The position numbers were made by a program, and so were the translations under genes. Shown piece after piece: positions 37,198-47,553 of a stretch of DNA of 64,000 nucleotides; position 1 is the stretch's first letter, and each line of letters begins with the position of its first letter. Under the pieces are notes generated by a model. It was not told the DNA's origin and searched no databases. It saw nothing but the letters and a program-made list of their open reading frames with translations. The stretch is from Pseudoroseomonas cervicalis. Its GTDB lineage: Bacteria > Pseudomonadota > Alphaproteobacteria > Acetobacterales > Acetobacteraceae. The stretch lies in the NCBI RefSeq assembly GCF_030818485.1, contig NZ_JAUTAJ010000004.1:718501-782500 (forward strand), given 5' to 3'.

Positions 37198-37448
37198 GCG
37201 GGCGGGGCGGGCCTGGTCCCGCCCCGCCGAACGGCCCGGCCCGACGCCGGGCCGGCCGCCGGCGCCGCGCCCCGGCCGCGGACGGGATCCCGGCCGGGGA
37301 CAAGTTTCTGTCACCCCGGCGGGGCTTGAACCGGGCGGCCCATGGCCCTTTTCTGCCGGGCGCGTCCGGCCCGAAACCGGGCCGCCCAGCCGCACCGCCT
37401 CCGCCGCCGGCTGGCCTTCCAGCCTGCCCCCAGCGCCGGAGTCCGCCC

Positions 37449-38732
37449 TTGCGCGCCACGCCTCTCGTCAACACCCTCGTCACCGTGCTGGCCCTGCTCT
37501 TCGGCTATGCGCTGCTGCAGATGGGCAACACGCTGCAATCCTCGCTGCTCACCGTGCGCGGCGGGCTGGAGGGGTTCAGCGCCACCGAGATCGGCCTGGT
37601 CGGCAGCGGCTTCTATCTCGGGCTGATGGCGGGGTCGCTGCGCGGCGAGCGGCTGGTGCAGGCGGTGGGCCACACCCGCGCCTTCGCGGCGCTGGCGGCC
37701 ATCGCCTCCTCGGTGCCGCTGCTGCATCTGATGCTGGTCGATCCCTGGCTCTGGCCGCTGGGGCGGGCGCTGACCGGCTTCTGCTTCGCCGGGCTGTTCA
37801 TCGTGGTGGAAAGCTGGCTGAACGGCGCCGCCGCCTCGGCGGTGCGCGGCCAGCTGCTCAGCATCTATGGCATGACCGGCATGATCGCCGGCGTCGCCGG
37901 TCAGATGCTGCTGACCACGGCCAGCCCGCGCGGCTTCGTGCTGTTCTGCCTGATCTCGATGATCATCTCCTTCGCCCTGGTCCCGGTGGTGTTGTCGCGC
38001 GCCCAGGCGCCCTCCGACCCGGGCGGCGAGGCGCGGCGGCTCGACCTGCGCTGGCTCTACGCGCTGTCGCCCTTCGGCGTGGTGGCGGCCTTCCTGGTCG
38101 GGGTCAGCACGGCGTCCTACTATTCGCTGGGGCCGCTCTTCGCCCAGCGGCTGGGGCTGCCGGCGGGGCAGGTGGCGGTGTTCATGGCCTGCGGCTCGCT
38201 GGGCGGCTTCATCGCCACCTGGCCGATGGGCTGGCTGTCCGACCGCATCGACCGGCGCGGGCTGATCGTCGGGCTGACGCTGGTGGCCGCCGCGGCGCTG
38301 CTGGCCATGGTGCTGCTGGTGCCCGACCACCCGCCGATCTGGATGACCTTCAGCCTGGTGGCGCTGTTCGGCGCGCTGGTGATCCCGACCTACAGCCTGG
38401 TGCTGGCGCATGTGAACGACCATGTGCCGCCGGGCGGCTTCGCCGCCGCCTCGGGCGGGCTGCTGATCCTGTGGGGCGCGGGTTCCGCCCTCGGCCCGGT
38501 GCTGGGCGGCTTCGCCATGTCCTGGCTGGGCAATGCCGGGCTGGGCTGGCTGATCCTCTCGGCCCAGGCCGGCATCGCGGTCTGGGGGCTGTGGCGCATG
38601 CGCCGCCGCGCCGCGCCGCAGGAGAAGGAGAGCTTCCTGGTCATGCCGGTGCAGCCGGTCACCACCACCCTGGTGGCGGTGGCGGAGGATGCCGCCATCG
38701 ACCGCAAGGAAGCCGAGGCGGCGCAGCCCTGA
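37449..38732 (+). CDS. MFS transporter
   Basis: A 427-residue, 12-helix major facilitator of the YcaD type. It begins TPLVNTLVTVLALLFGYALLQMGNTLQSSLLTVRGGLEGFSATEIGLVGSGFYLGLMAGSL and has RALTGFCFAGLFIVVESWLNG and GWLSDRIDRRGLIVG (motif A in the second half). The TTG start at 37449 is chosen because GGAG sits 7 nt upstream and there is no in-frame ATG before the first helix. The soluble tail (about 40 residues, PQEKESFLVMPVQPVTTTLV) is typical of YcaD-like proteins. Substrate unknown. Confidence 0.85.
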   Translation: MRATPLVNTLVTVLALLFGYALLQMGNTLQSSLLTVRGGLEGFSATEIGLVGSGFYLGLMAGSLRGERLVQAVGHTRAFAALAAIASSVPLLHLMLVDPWLWPLGRALTGFCFAGLFIVVESWLNGAAASAVRGQLLSIYGMTGMIAGVAGQMLLTTASPRGFVLFCLISMIISFALVPVVLSRAQAPSDPGGEARRLDLRWLYALSPFGVVAAFLVGVSTASYYSLGPLFAQRLGLPAGQVAVFMACGSLGGFIATWPMGWLSDRIDRRGLIVGLTLVAAAALLAMVLLVPDHPPIWMTFSLVALFGALVIPTYSLVLAHVNDHVPPGGFAAASGGLLILWGAGSALGPVLGGFAMSWLGNAGLGWLILSAQAGIAVWGLWRMRRRAAPQEKESFLVMPVQPVTTTLVAVAEDAAIDRKEAEAAQP

Positions 38733-39052
38733 GGCGCGCGGGCCGGCCGCGCCGCCGGCCCCGCTTGCGCCGCAGGAGCGAGGAAACGCCCCGCTTCGCA
38801 AACCAGGGGTTGCGGAGGGGCGGCCGAGCGCCTATCTGCTGTCCAAGGCCGCCGGAAGGCGTGCCCCGGGCCGCCCAGGCCCGGACAGCCGACCACCGCC
38901 AGAGCGGTGGCGGCGTCGCAGGATTTTCCTGCAACCTTTTGCCCCGCATCGGGTTTTTGGCCGGCATGAGACCGGCCACGATCGCGGACACCCTGACAAC
39001 CCAACGACGTGACCGGGTGGCGCCAACCATGCGCCGCGTCCCGGAGAAAGAT
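38733..39052 (+). other. 320-bp non-coding stretch with three hairpins
   Basis: No gene is seen. CCACCGC-CAGA-GCGGTGG (38893-38910) is a possible terminator for the MFS gene, followed by GCAGGA-TTT-TCCTGC (38918-38932) and GGCCGG-N7-CCGGCC (38959-38977). The promoter of the small gene at 39053 should lie between 38980 and 39030, but I cannot place it with confidence. Confidence 0.5.
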
Positions 39053-39223
39053 ATGTATCTGAACAAGCACATCCCCACCCCGGCCGAGACCGCGATGAGC
39101 GCGGCGACCGTGGTGAACGAACCCCGCCAGGCCGTGGCGGCGCCGAAGCTGTCGCAGCAGGCGCTGACGGCCGGCCTGTCCCAGGCGGAGATCCGCCGGC
39201 TGGTGCTCGACACCATCGGCTGA
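39053..39223 (+). CDS. Small hypothetical protein, 56 residues
   Basis: Encodes MYLNKHIPTPAETAMS at the start and ends GLSQAEIRRLVLDTIG. GGAGAAAG lies 7 nt before ATG 39053, an excellent ribosome site; an ATG at 39029 in the same frame has none. The middle is Ala/Gln-rich and the C-terminal 20 residues would form an amphipathic helix. No family is recognised. It stands alone between long non-coding stretches and is followed by three strong hairpins in a row, which suggests a separate, tightly terminated transcript. It could be a regulatory peptide or an RNA with a short ORF. Confidence 0.55.
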   Translation: MYLNKHIPTPAETAMSAATVVNEPRQAVAAPKLSQQALTAGLSQAEIRRLVLDTIG

Positions 39224-39239
39224 GGCCCCGCAGGGCCTG

Positions 39240-39327
39240 GGCCGTGGGGGCAGACCCCACGGCCGGCATGCCGGGCGGAGCAACCGCCCGGACCAAGTTT
39301 TCAGCCCGGGCGGTGCGCCGCCCGGGC
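39240..39327. terminator. Three consecutive GC hairpins after the small gene
   Basis: GGCCGTGGGG-GCAGA-CCCCACGGCC (39240-39264), CCGGGCGG-AGCAA-CCGCCCGG (39271-39291, then ACCAAGTTTT) and GCCCGGGCGG-TGCG-CCGCCCGGGC (39304-39327). All stems are perfect, 8-10 bp. The middle one has a T-run and is the best terminator. Confidence 0.7.
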
Positions 39328-39423
39328 ATGGCCTCCCCGGCGGCAGAGACGCCGGGATGATGGCCAGGCCGGGCGGCAGGACTCTCCGGCGGGTGGCGCG
39401 GGCAACGGCCCGGCGCACCCCAC

Positions 39424-39448
39424 AAAAAAGGGGCGGCAGCGCCGCCCC
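39424..39448 (-). terminator. Rho-independent terminator of the acyl-CoA synthetase gene
   Basis: Minus-strand GGGGCGGC-GCT-GCCGCCCC followed by TTTTTT, 29 nt after the stop codon. Confidence 0.85.
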
Positions 39449-39476
39449 CCTTCCGCAAACCGCCGACAGAAACGCC

Positions 39477-41183
<1,707 letters not shown>

Positions 41184-41397
41184 CGGGCAAGCGGTGTCCT
41201 CTGGCAGCGGCGGCGAAGGGAAAGGGACGCGGTCGGAAAGGCGGTGTCATGCCGCGAAGTTGCGCAGCCGGCCGGGGCCGGTGCGGGCGCGCCCCGGTGC
41301 CGTGCCGGGCGAAGTGTCGCCGCCGGTCTGGCGCCGGCTGGGCAGGCAAAAGCCGCGCCCCGGGCGGGATGCGGCGCAGGATCGGGCAGGGGGGCGC

Positions 41398-41425
41398 TTG
41401 GCCTGCCCGCTCAGGGGCTTATATC
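41398..41425 (+). promoter_or_regulatory. Promoter candidate for pepF
   Basis: TTGGCC (41398-41403), a 16-bp spacer and TATATC (41420-41425). The expected +1 near 41432 gives a leader of about 27 nt. The rest of the 275-bp divergent gap (41184-41458) shows nothing else I can name. Confidence 0.5.
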
Positions 41426-41458
41426 GGGAGGAGCAGAACCACAACCGCAAGGCGTCCC

Positions 41459-43321
41459 GTGCAGCTTTCCCATCTACGCCCCGCCCCCCACGACACGGCC
41501 GCCCGCCAGGGCGGGAGCGGCGAGGCCGGGTCGCTCCCGGTCTGGGATCTGTCCGATCTCTATGCCGGCTCCGGCGATCCGCGGCTGGCCGCCGATCTCG
41601 ACCGCGCCGAGGCCGAGGCGCGCGCCTTCCACGAGGCCCATGCCGGCAAACTGGAAAAAATGTCCGGCGACGCCCTGGCCGAGGCCATCGCGACCTATGA
41701 GCGGATCGAGGAGGTGCTGGGCCGGGTGATGTCCTATGCCTCGCTGGTCTTCGCCGGCGATGCGCAGGATGCCGCCAATGGCCGCTTCTACCAGACCATG
41801 CAGGAGCGGGTGACGGCGATCTCCAGCCACACCCTGTTCTTCAGCCTGGAGCTGAACAAGCTCGAGGAGGCGGTGCTGGAGAAGAAGATCGCCGGCTCGA
41901 AGGCGCTGGCCCGCTGGCAGCCCTTCCTGCGCGACCTGCGCGTCTTCCGCCCGCACCAGCTCTCCGACGAGGTCGAGCGCCTGCTGCACGAGAAGGAGGT
42001 GACCGGCCGCGCCGCCTGGAACCGCCTGTTCGATGAGACCATCGCCGGCATGGAGGTGAAGGTCGGGGACGAGGTGCTGAACGTCTCCGGCGCGCTGAAC
42101 AAGCTCTCCGACCGCGACCGCGCGGTGCGCGAGGCGGCGGCCCGGGGCGTCTCCGCCGCCTTCGGCGAGAAGGCGCGGCTGTTCACCCTGATCACCAACA
42201 CCCTGGCGAAGGACAAGGAGATCATCGACGGCTGGCGGAACTATCCGCGCCCCGGCAGCAGCCGCAACCGCGCCAACATGGTCGAGGATGCGGTGGTGGA
42301 CGCGCTGGTCGACGCCGTCGTCGCCAGCTTCCCGGCGCTGTCGCACCGCTACTACGCGATGAAGGCGAAGTGGCTCGGCCTGCCCAAGCTGCAGCATTGG
42401 GACCGCAACGCCCCCCTGCCGGCCGAGGATGACAGCGACATCCCCTGGGATGCGGCGCGCGACCGGGTGCTCAAGGCCTATCACGGCTTCAGCCCGGAGC
42501 TGGGGCGGATCGGGAAGGAATTCTTCGACAAGCCCTGGATCGACGCGGCGCTGCGGCCGGGCAAGGCCTCCGGCGCCTTCGCGCACCCCACCGTGCCCTC
42601 GGCGCATCCCTATCTGCTGCTGAACTACCACGGCAAGGCGCGCGACGTGATGACGCTGGCGCATGAGCTGGGCCATGGCGTGCACCAGGTGCTGGCGGCC
42701 GACCAGGGCTATCTGATGTCCGGCACGCCGCTGACCCTGGCCGAGACGGCCTCGGTCTTCGGCGAGATGCTGACCTTCCGCGCCGTGCTGGATGCCGAGA
42801 CCGACCCGAAGCGGCGCCGCGCCCTGCTGGCCGGCAAGGTCGAGGACATGCTGAACACGGTGGTCCGCCAGATCGCCTTCTACCGCTTCGAGACCCTGCT
42901 GCACGATGCCCGCCGCAAGGGCGAGCTGTCGCGCGAGGAGATCGGCGCGCTGTGGATGCAGGTGCAGGTGGAGAGCCTCGGCCCGGCCTTCGAGTTCACG
43001 CCGGATTACGAGATCTACTGGTCCTACATCCCGCACTTCATCCACACGCCCTTCTATGTCTACGCCTACGCCTTCGGCGACTGCCTGGTGAACGCGCTCT
43101 ACGGCGTGTTCCAGGAGGGCAGCGTGAAGGATTTCCAGCAGAAATATCTGGAGCTGCTGAAGGCCGGCGGCACGCTGCGGCACAAGGAGCTGCTGGCGCC
43201 CTTCGGGCTCGACGCCTCGGACCCCGCCTTCTGGCACAAGGGGCTGAACGTCATCGCCGGCTTCATCGATGAGCTGGAGCGCGCCGATGGGCGCGACGAA
43301 TTGGAGCGCGAGGATGGCTGA
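41459..43321 (+). CDS. pepF: M3 family oligoendopeptidase F
   Basis: A 620-residue zinc metallopeptidase that cuts oligopeptides in the cytoplasm. The zinc site is LAHELGHGVHQ (His402, Glu403, His406) with the third ligand Glu in TLAETASVFGEML. The N-terminal helical half starts WDLSDLYAGSGDPRLAADLDRAE, as in PepF/PepB proteins, and the tail YIPHFIHTPFYVYAYAFGDCLV is typical. The GTG start at 41459 has AAGG about 6 nt upstream and is the only start that precedes the homologous region closely. The last 8 nt overlap the following ABC1 kinase gene. Confidence 0.92.
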   Translation: MQLSHLRPAPHDTAARQGGSGEAGSLPVWDLSDLYAGSGDPRLAADLDRAEAEARAFHEAHAGKLEKMSGDALAEAIATYERIEEVLGRVMSYASLVFAGDAQDAANGRFYQTMQERVTAISSHTLFFSLELNKLEEAVLEKKIAGSKALARWQPFLRDLRVFRPHQLSDEVERLLHEKEVTGRAAWNRLFDETIAGMEVKVGDEVLNVSGALNKLSDRDRAVREAAARGVSAAFGEKARLFTLITNTLAKDKEIIDGWRNYPRPGSSRNRANMVEDAVVDALVDAVVASFPALSHRYYAMKAKWLGLPKLQHWDRNAPLPAEDDSDIPWDAARDRVLKAYHGFSPELGRIGKEFFDKPWIDAALRPGKASGAFAHPTVPSAHPYLLLNYHGKARDVMTLAHELGHGVHQVLAADQGYLMSGTPLTLAETASVFGEMLTFRAVLDAETDPKRRRALLAGKVEDMLNTVVRQIAFYRFETLLHDARRKGELSREEIGALWMQVQVESLGPAFEFTPDYEIYWSYIPHFIHTPFYVYAYAFGDCLVNALYGVFQEGSVKDFQQKYLELLKAGGTLRHKELLAPFGLDASDPAFWHKGLNVIAGFIDELERADGRDELEREDG

Positions 43322-44684
43322 GGAGCGCGAGGGCAGTTCCCTGTTCGGTGAGCTGCGGCGGATGGCGCGCACCTCCGGCGCGGTGGGCGGCATCGCCGCC
43401 CGCGTGGCGGGGGAGCGTTTCCTCGGCATCAAGACCGACCGCACGGCGCATGCCGGCGACCTGAAGGCGGTGCTGGGCGGGCTGAAGGGCCCGCTGATGA
43501 AGGTCGCCCAGTTCCTGACCACCATCCCCAACGCCCTGCCGAAGGAATACGCGGCCGAGCTGGCGGCGCTGCAGGCCAACGCCCCGCCGATGGGCTGGGC
43601 CTTCGTCCGCCGCCGCATGGCCAGCGAGCTGGGCCCCGACTGGCAGAGCCGCTTCGCCAGTTTCGGCCAGGAGGCCTCGGCCGCCGCCAGCCTGGGGCAG
43701 GTGCATCGCGCCACCCTGCCGGATGGAAGGCTGGTCGCCTGCAAGCTGCAATACCCGGACATGCCGAGCGTGGTGGAGGCCGATCTCCGCCAGCTGAAGC
43801 TCGCCATGAACGTCTTCGCCCGGATGGACGACGCCATCCAGCATGACGATGTCTATGTCGAGCTGTGCGACCGGCTGCGCGAGGAGCTGGATTACGAGCG
43901 CGAGGCGGCGCAGATGCGGCTCTACAACCGCATGCTGGCCGATGAGCCGACGGTGCGCACGCCGGAGCCGATCGAGGGCTATTGCAGCAAGCGGCTGCTG
44001 ACCATGAGCTGGCTGGATGGCCGGCCGATCCTGGACCGGCTGGCCGAGGACCCCTCGCAGGAGGAGCGCGACGCCTATGCCACCGCGCTGTTCCGCGCCT
44101 GGTACGTGCCCTTCTACCGCTATGGCGTGATCCATGGCGACCCGCATCTGGGCAACTACCAGGTGCGGCAGCCGACCGAGGCCAGCCCGGCCGGCATCAA
44201 CCTGCTCGATTACGGCGCCATCCGCGTCTTCCCGGCGAGCTTCCTGCGCGGCGTGGTCATGCTGTACGAGGCGCTGCGCGACAACGACCAGGACAAGGCC
44301 GCCGAGGCCTATCGCATCTGGGGCTTCACCGATCTCTCCAAGGAGAAGATGGAGGTGCTCGGCCTCTGGGCGAAGTTCCTGCACGAGCCGCTGCTGGATG
44401 ACCGGGTGCGGCCGATCCAGGAGAGCGACGACCCGGATTTCGGCCGCAAGGTCGCGGCCGAGGTGCATGCCGGGCTGAAGCGCACCGGCGGCGTGCGGCC
44501 GCCGCGGGAATTCGTGCTGGTGGATCGCGGCGCGGTCGGGCTGGGTAGCGCCTTCCTGCGGCTGAATGCGCGGCTGAACTGGCACCGCCTGTTCAACGAG
44601 CTGATCGAGGGCTTCGACGCCGATAAGCTGGCGGAGCGGCAGCAGGCGGCGCTGCGCGAGGCGGGGGTGCCGCCTGTTGTTTAA
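43314..44684 (+). CDS. ABC1 (AarF/UbiB-like) atypical kinase family protein
   Basis: A 456-residue ABC1/ADCK-type atypical kinase. It shows the KxGQ-like region GPLMKVAQFLTTIPNALPKEYAAELAALQ, the Ala-rich nucleotide loop EASAAASLGQVHRA, the ATP Lys in VACKLQYPDMP, the catalytic loop VIHGDPHLGNYQV and the metal-binding DYGA (in place of DFG). Family members act as ATPases supporting ubiquinone synthesis or membrane lipid homeostasis. It lacks the C-terminal membrane helices of UbiB, so it is a paralogue. It overlaps pepF by 8 nt and is translationally coupled. A family A hairpin module begins 3 nt after the stop codon. Confidence 0.88.
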   Translation: MAEEREGSSLFGELRRMARTSGAVGGIAARVAGERFLGIKTDRTAHAGDLKAVLGGLKGPLMKVAQFLTTIPNALPKEYAAELAALQANAPPMGWAFVRRRMASELGPDWQSRFASFGQEASAAASLGQVHRATLPDGRLVACKLQYPDMPSVVEADLRQLKLAMNVFARMDDAIQHDDVYVELCDRLREELDYEREAAQMRLYNRMLADEPTVRTPEPIEGYCSKRLLTMSWLDGRPILDRLAEDPSQEERDAYATALFRAWYVPFYRYGVIHGDPHLGNYQVRQPTEASPAGINLLDYGAIRVFPASFLRGVVMLYEALRDNDQDKAAEAYRIWGFTDLSKEKMEVLGLWAKFLHEPLLDDRVRPIQESDDPDFGRKVAAEVHAGLKRTGGVRPPREFVLVDRGAVGLGSAFLRLNARLNWHRLFNELIEGFDADKLAERQQAALREAGVPPVV

Positions 44685-44687
44685 TTT

Positions 44688-44804
44688 CTTCTTTTTCTGA
44701 AGAAAAAGAAGCAAAAAGACTTCTTTCAGTTTGGCGTCCCGCCTCAGGCTATCAGCGGGACGCCAACTGAAAGAAGGTTTTTGGTTCTTTTTTCAAAAAG
44801 AACC
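44688..44804. repeat. Family A triple-hairpin element, copy 2 (inverted)
   Basis: Same module as at 5732-5849 but in the opposite orientation. Hairpin 3 is 44688-44711 (CTTCTTTTTCT-GA-AGAAAAAGAAG), hairpin 2 is 44720-44776 (long stem, core TTGGCGTCCCGC paired with GCGGGACGCCAA), and hairpin 1 is 44783-44804 (GGTTCTTTTT paired with AAAAAGAACC). It fills the gap between the convergent ABC1 kinase and radC stop codons. Confidence 0.85.
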
Positions 44805-44813
44805 CTTTGCTTT

Positions 44814-45572
44814 CTACAGTAAACCTGTCGCCCTGAATGACAGATGCCGCCCATTGCCCACGATCAGATGGTCATGCAGCACGATGCCGAGCGTGGCGGC
44901 GGCGGCGCGGATCTCGGCGGTCATCTCGATATCCGCCTGGCTGGGGGTGGGGTCGCCGCTGGGGTGGTTGTGCACCAGGATCAGCGCGGTGGCCTGCAGC
45001 TCCAGGCAGCGCTTCACCACCTCCCGCGGATAGACGGGGGTGTGGTTGACCGTGCCGCGCGCCTGGGCCTCGTCGGCGATCAGGCGGTTGCGGCTGTCGA
45101 GGAACAGGATGCGGAACTGCTCCACCCGCTCCCGCGCCAGGGCGGCGTTGAGATAGCCGGTCAGCTTCTCCCAGTTGCTCAGCACGGGCCGGTCCATCAC
45201 CTCGGCCCGCATCAGGCGCAGCGCGGAGGCCTGGGCGGTCTTCAGCGCGGCGATGCCGGCCTCGCCCAGCCCCTCCACCTGGCGCAGCTCGGTGGCGGGG
45301 GCGGAAAGTGCATTGGCGAAGCTGCCGAAGCGGGCCAGCAGCGCGCGCGCCACCGGCTTGGTGTCGCGCCGGGGCAGGGCCAGGAACAGCAGCATCTCGA
45401 TCAGCTCGTGATCGGCCAGCGCGTCGGGGCCGGCCTGCAGCAGCCGCGCGCGCATCCGGGCGCGGTGGCCCTCGGCGGCGGAGGCCAGCGGCCGCGACAC
45501 CGGCGCGCCATCGAACTCGATCAGCGTCGGCAGGCCGATGGCCGCCTCCGCCATGCCGCGCATCTTGCGCAT
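44814..45572 (-). CDS. radC: RadC family (JAB/MPN domain) protein
   Basis: A 252-residue protein with an N-terminal helix-hairpin-helix-like UPF0758 region (RARLLQAGPDALADHELIEMLLFLALPRRDTKPVARALLARFGS, VEGLGEAGIAALK) and a C-terminal JAB1/MPN metalloprotease fold. The JAMM motif is LVHNHPSGDPTPSQAD (His201, His203, Asp in the SGD segment). RadC was once tied to DNA repair, but its real role is unclear. ATG 45572 has GAGGGAGGG upstream; 45554 is an alternative. Confidence 0.92.
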   Translation of the reverse strand: MRKMRGMAEAAIGLPTLIEFDGAPVSRPLASAAEGHRARMRARLLQAGPDALADHELIEMLLFLALPRRDTKPVARALLARFGSFANALSAPATELRQVEGLGEAGIAALKTAQASALRLMRAEVMDRPVLSNWEKLTGYLNAALARERVEQFRILFLDSRNRLIADEAQARGTVNHTPVYPREVVKRCLELQATALILVHNHPSGDPTPSQADIEMTAEIRAAAATLGIVLHDHLIVGNGRHLSFRATGLL

Positions 45573-45672
45573 GGGACGCCCTCCCTCGCCCCAAGGTTGA
45601 GCGGGGCGGGGGAGAATTGTCCAGCAAAGAGCGATCAGGCGGTGCCGGACACCGCCCGGGGCAGGTTTCGGC

Positions 45673-46479
45673 TCAGGCCGCGTAGGGCGGCTTGTGCAGG
45701 CCGGCGGGGGAGTAGGTGAAGACCTCGCAGCCGGTCTCGGTCACGCCCACCATATGCTCGAACTGGGCGGAGAGGCTGCGGTCGCGGGTGACGGCGGTCC
45801 AGCCATCATCCAGCACCTTCACGTCGGGCTTGCCGATATTCACCATGGGCTCGATGGTGAAGAACATGCCGGGCTTCAGCACCGCGCCCTCGCCGGGGCG
45901 GCCGAAATGCAGCACGTTGGGCGCGGCGTGGAAGGTGCGGCCGATGCCATGGCCGCAGAAATCGCGCACCACGCCGAAGCGCTGCTTCTCGACATAGCTC
46001 TGGATGGCGTGGCCGATATCGCCCAGCCGCGCGCCCGGCTTCACCGCGGCGATGCCGCGCAGCAGGCTCTCATAGGTGACGTCGAGCAGCAGCTTGGCCT
46101 TGGTGCTGGCCTGGCCGGCCACATACATGCGGCTGGTGTCGCCATACCAGCCATCCAGGATGACGGTGACGTCGATGTTCAGGATGTCGCCATCCTGCAG
46201 CGCCTTCGGCCCCGGGATGCCGTGGCAGACCACGTGGTTGATCGAGATGCAGGTCGATTTCGGATAGCCCCGGTAGCCGAGGCAGGCCGAGATGGCGCCA
46301 TTGTCGCGGATGAACTGGTCGCAGAGATCGTCCAGCCGCTCGGTGGTGACACCCGGCTTCACATGGGGGGTGATCATGTCCAGCGTCGCTGCGGCCAGCT
46401 GGCCGGCGCGACGCATCCCCTCGAAATCTTCCGGCGCGTGCAGCGTGATCCGCCGCGCCTCGGCACCCGATTGTTCCAT
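45673..46479 (-). CDS. map: Type I methionine aminopeptidase
   Basis: Removes the initiator methionine from nascent proteins. The 268-residue enzyme has the five metal ligands in NIDVTVILDGWYGDTSRM (two Asp), GHGIGRTFH (His), FTIEPMV (Glu) and SAQFEHMVGVT (Glu), plus the substrate-site His in NHVVCHGIPG. The length fits type Ia. The first twenty residues (MEQSGAEARRITLHAPEDF) are a normal short extension. No Shine-Dalgarno is visible and a promoter 37 nt upstream suggests a leaderless mRNA. radC lies 100 bp downstream on the same strand. Confidence 0.95.
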   Translation of the reverse strand: MEQSGAEARRITLHAPEDFEGMRRAGQLAAATLDMITPHVKPGVTTERLDDLCDQFIRDNGAISACLGYRGYPKSTCISINHVVCHGIPGPKALQDGDILNIDVTVILDGWYGDTSRMYVAGQASTKAKLLLDVTYESLLRGIAAVKPGARLGDIGHAIQSYVEKQRFGVVRDFCGHGIGRTFHAAPNVLHFGRPGEGAVLKPGMFFTIEPMVNIGKPDVKVLDDGWTAVTRDRSLSAQFEHMVGVTETGCEVFTYSPAGLHKPPYAA

Positions 46480-46487
46480 GACGCAGG

Positions 46488-46516
46488 AAGATGCGCGGGC
46501 CCGGCGCCGGTTGCAA
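46488..46516 (-). promoter_or_regulatory. Promoter candidate for map (leaderless)
   Basis: On the minus strand TTGCAA (46516-46511), a 17-bp spacer and CATCTT (46493-46488). The A of the ATG at 46479 is 9 nt after the -10 box, at the expected +1. Confidence 0.45.
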
Positions 46517-46577
46517 GGCGCGGCGCGCGCGGGGCAGGGCTACGCGGCGGAGAGGGCGGGGCCTGCCCGGCGGGCCG

Positions 46578-47465
46578 TCAATGCGGCTTCTCGCCGCTGC
46601 GGTGCTCCACCGTGCCCAGCGCCGAGGCCAGCGAGACCTGGCCGCTGCCGCGCGGCGCCGGCTGCGGCTGGTTCGGCCCCGGCGCCCAGCCGGTCAGGGT
46701 CAGCAGCTCCAGCGACACCGGCAGCAGCCCCTCCGGGTCCAGGGGCAGGGCGCCGAGCGCCAGCGGGAACAGGGCGCGGGGCGGGGTGCGCGGGTCGCGC
46801 GCCAGCACGGCGTTGCTCTCGCCGGCCGCCTGCAGGTCGCGCAGCAGGGCCAGCGGGGTGCGGTAGCGCAGCCCGATGCGCTCGCGGTCGGCCACCGGCA
46901 TGGCGAAGCCGGCGCGCTGCAGCAGGGCGGCGCCGTCGCGCAACTCGGGGAAGGGGGAGATGCGCGGGCTGAGCCCGTCGCGCAGCCCGGATTCGGCCGT
47001 GGCCAGGGCCTCGCGCAGCTTCTGCAGCGTGCCGAGCGCCGGCAGCGAGGCCAGGAACAGCCCGTCCGGCGCCAGCGCCCGGCGGATCTGCAGCAGCGTG
47101 CCGGGCAGGTCGTTCACCCAGTGCAGCGACAGGCTGGCCACCACCAGGTCGAAGCTGCCGGGGGCGAAGGGCAGCCATTCCTCATCCCCCGCCAGCGGCA
47201 GCCCGCCGGCGCGGCGCGCCATGCCGGGGGCGAGGTCCATGGAGATCACGCATTCCACCCCGCGCGCCCGCAGCGCCGGCGCCACCACACCCCGGCCGCC
47301 GAGGTCGAGGGCGCGGGCGAAGCGCCGGGTGGTGTCGTCCAGCCGGTCCAGCAGCCGCTCGGCCGCGTCCTCCAGCACCGGGGCGACGCGGTCGATGCCG
47401 GGGGCCGCGCGCTCGCGGCGCCGCCGCACCAGGGACCGGTCGAAGACCTGCATGGCATCGCTCAT
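46578..47465 (-). CDS. SAM-dependent methyltransferase (BioC/NDUFAF5-like)
   Basis: A 295-residue class I methyltransferase. It begins MSDAMQVFDRSLVRRRRERAAP, the usual start of the alphaproteobacterial NDUFAF5/BioC-like group, followed by the SAM loop ARALDLGGRGVVAPAL, acidic residue region VECVISMDLAPGM, and motif SFDLVVASLSLHWVNDLPGTL. It may methylate malonyl-ACP (BioC role) or assist assembly of complex I; neither can be decided from sequence. Note LDLGGRG, less canonical than DxGxGxG. The gene is divergent from comF with back-to-back -35-like boxes. Confidence 0.85.
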   Translation of the reverse strand: MSDAMQVFDRSLVRRRRERAAPGIDRVAPVLEDAAERLLDRLDDTTRRFARALDLGGRGVVAPALRARGVECVISMDLAPGMARRAGGLPLAGDEEWLPFAPGSFDLVVASLSLHWVNDLPGTLLQIRRALAPDGLFLASLPALGTLQKLREALATAESGLRDGLSPRISPFPELRDGAALLQRAGFAMPVADRERIGLRYRTPLALLRDLQAAGESNAVLARDPRTPPRALFPLALGALPLDPEGLLPVSLELLTLTGWAPGPNQPQPAPRGSGQVSLASALGTVEHRSGEKPH

Positions 47466-47494
47466 GCGCGTCAGGTGCGGCATCGCCCGGCGCG

Positions 47495-47534
47495 GCGCAA
47501 GTCCGGTTGCGGCCTGGCCGGATAGGACGATAGG
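47495..47534. promoter_or_regulatory. Back-to-back -35 boxes between methyltransferase and comF genes
   Basis: CGCAA-N6-TTGCG (47496-47511) provides TTGCGC reading left (47500-47495, exactly 35 nt before the methyltransferase ATG) and TTGCGG reading right (47507-47512) with GATAGG at 47529-47534 for comF. The dyad could also be an operator controlling both. Confidence 0.4.
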
Positions 47535-47553
47535 CTCACGAAATGGTGAGGTC

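Noticed and set aside
43263..44714. Minus-strand frame opposite the ABC1 kinase beginning in the repeat (MLLFLQKKKK...)
   Set aside because: The start derives from the AT-rich family A hairpin and the rest is antisense; a similar false start occurs at 61031.
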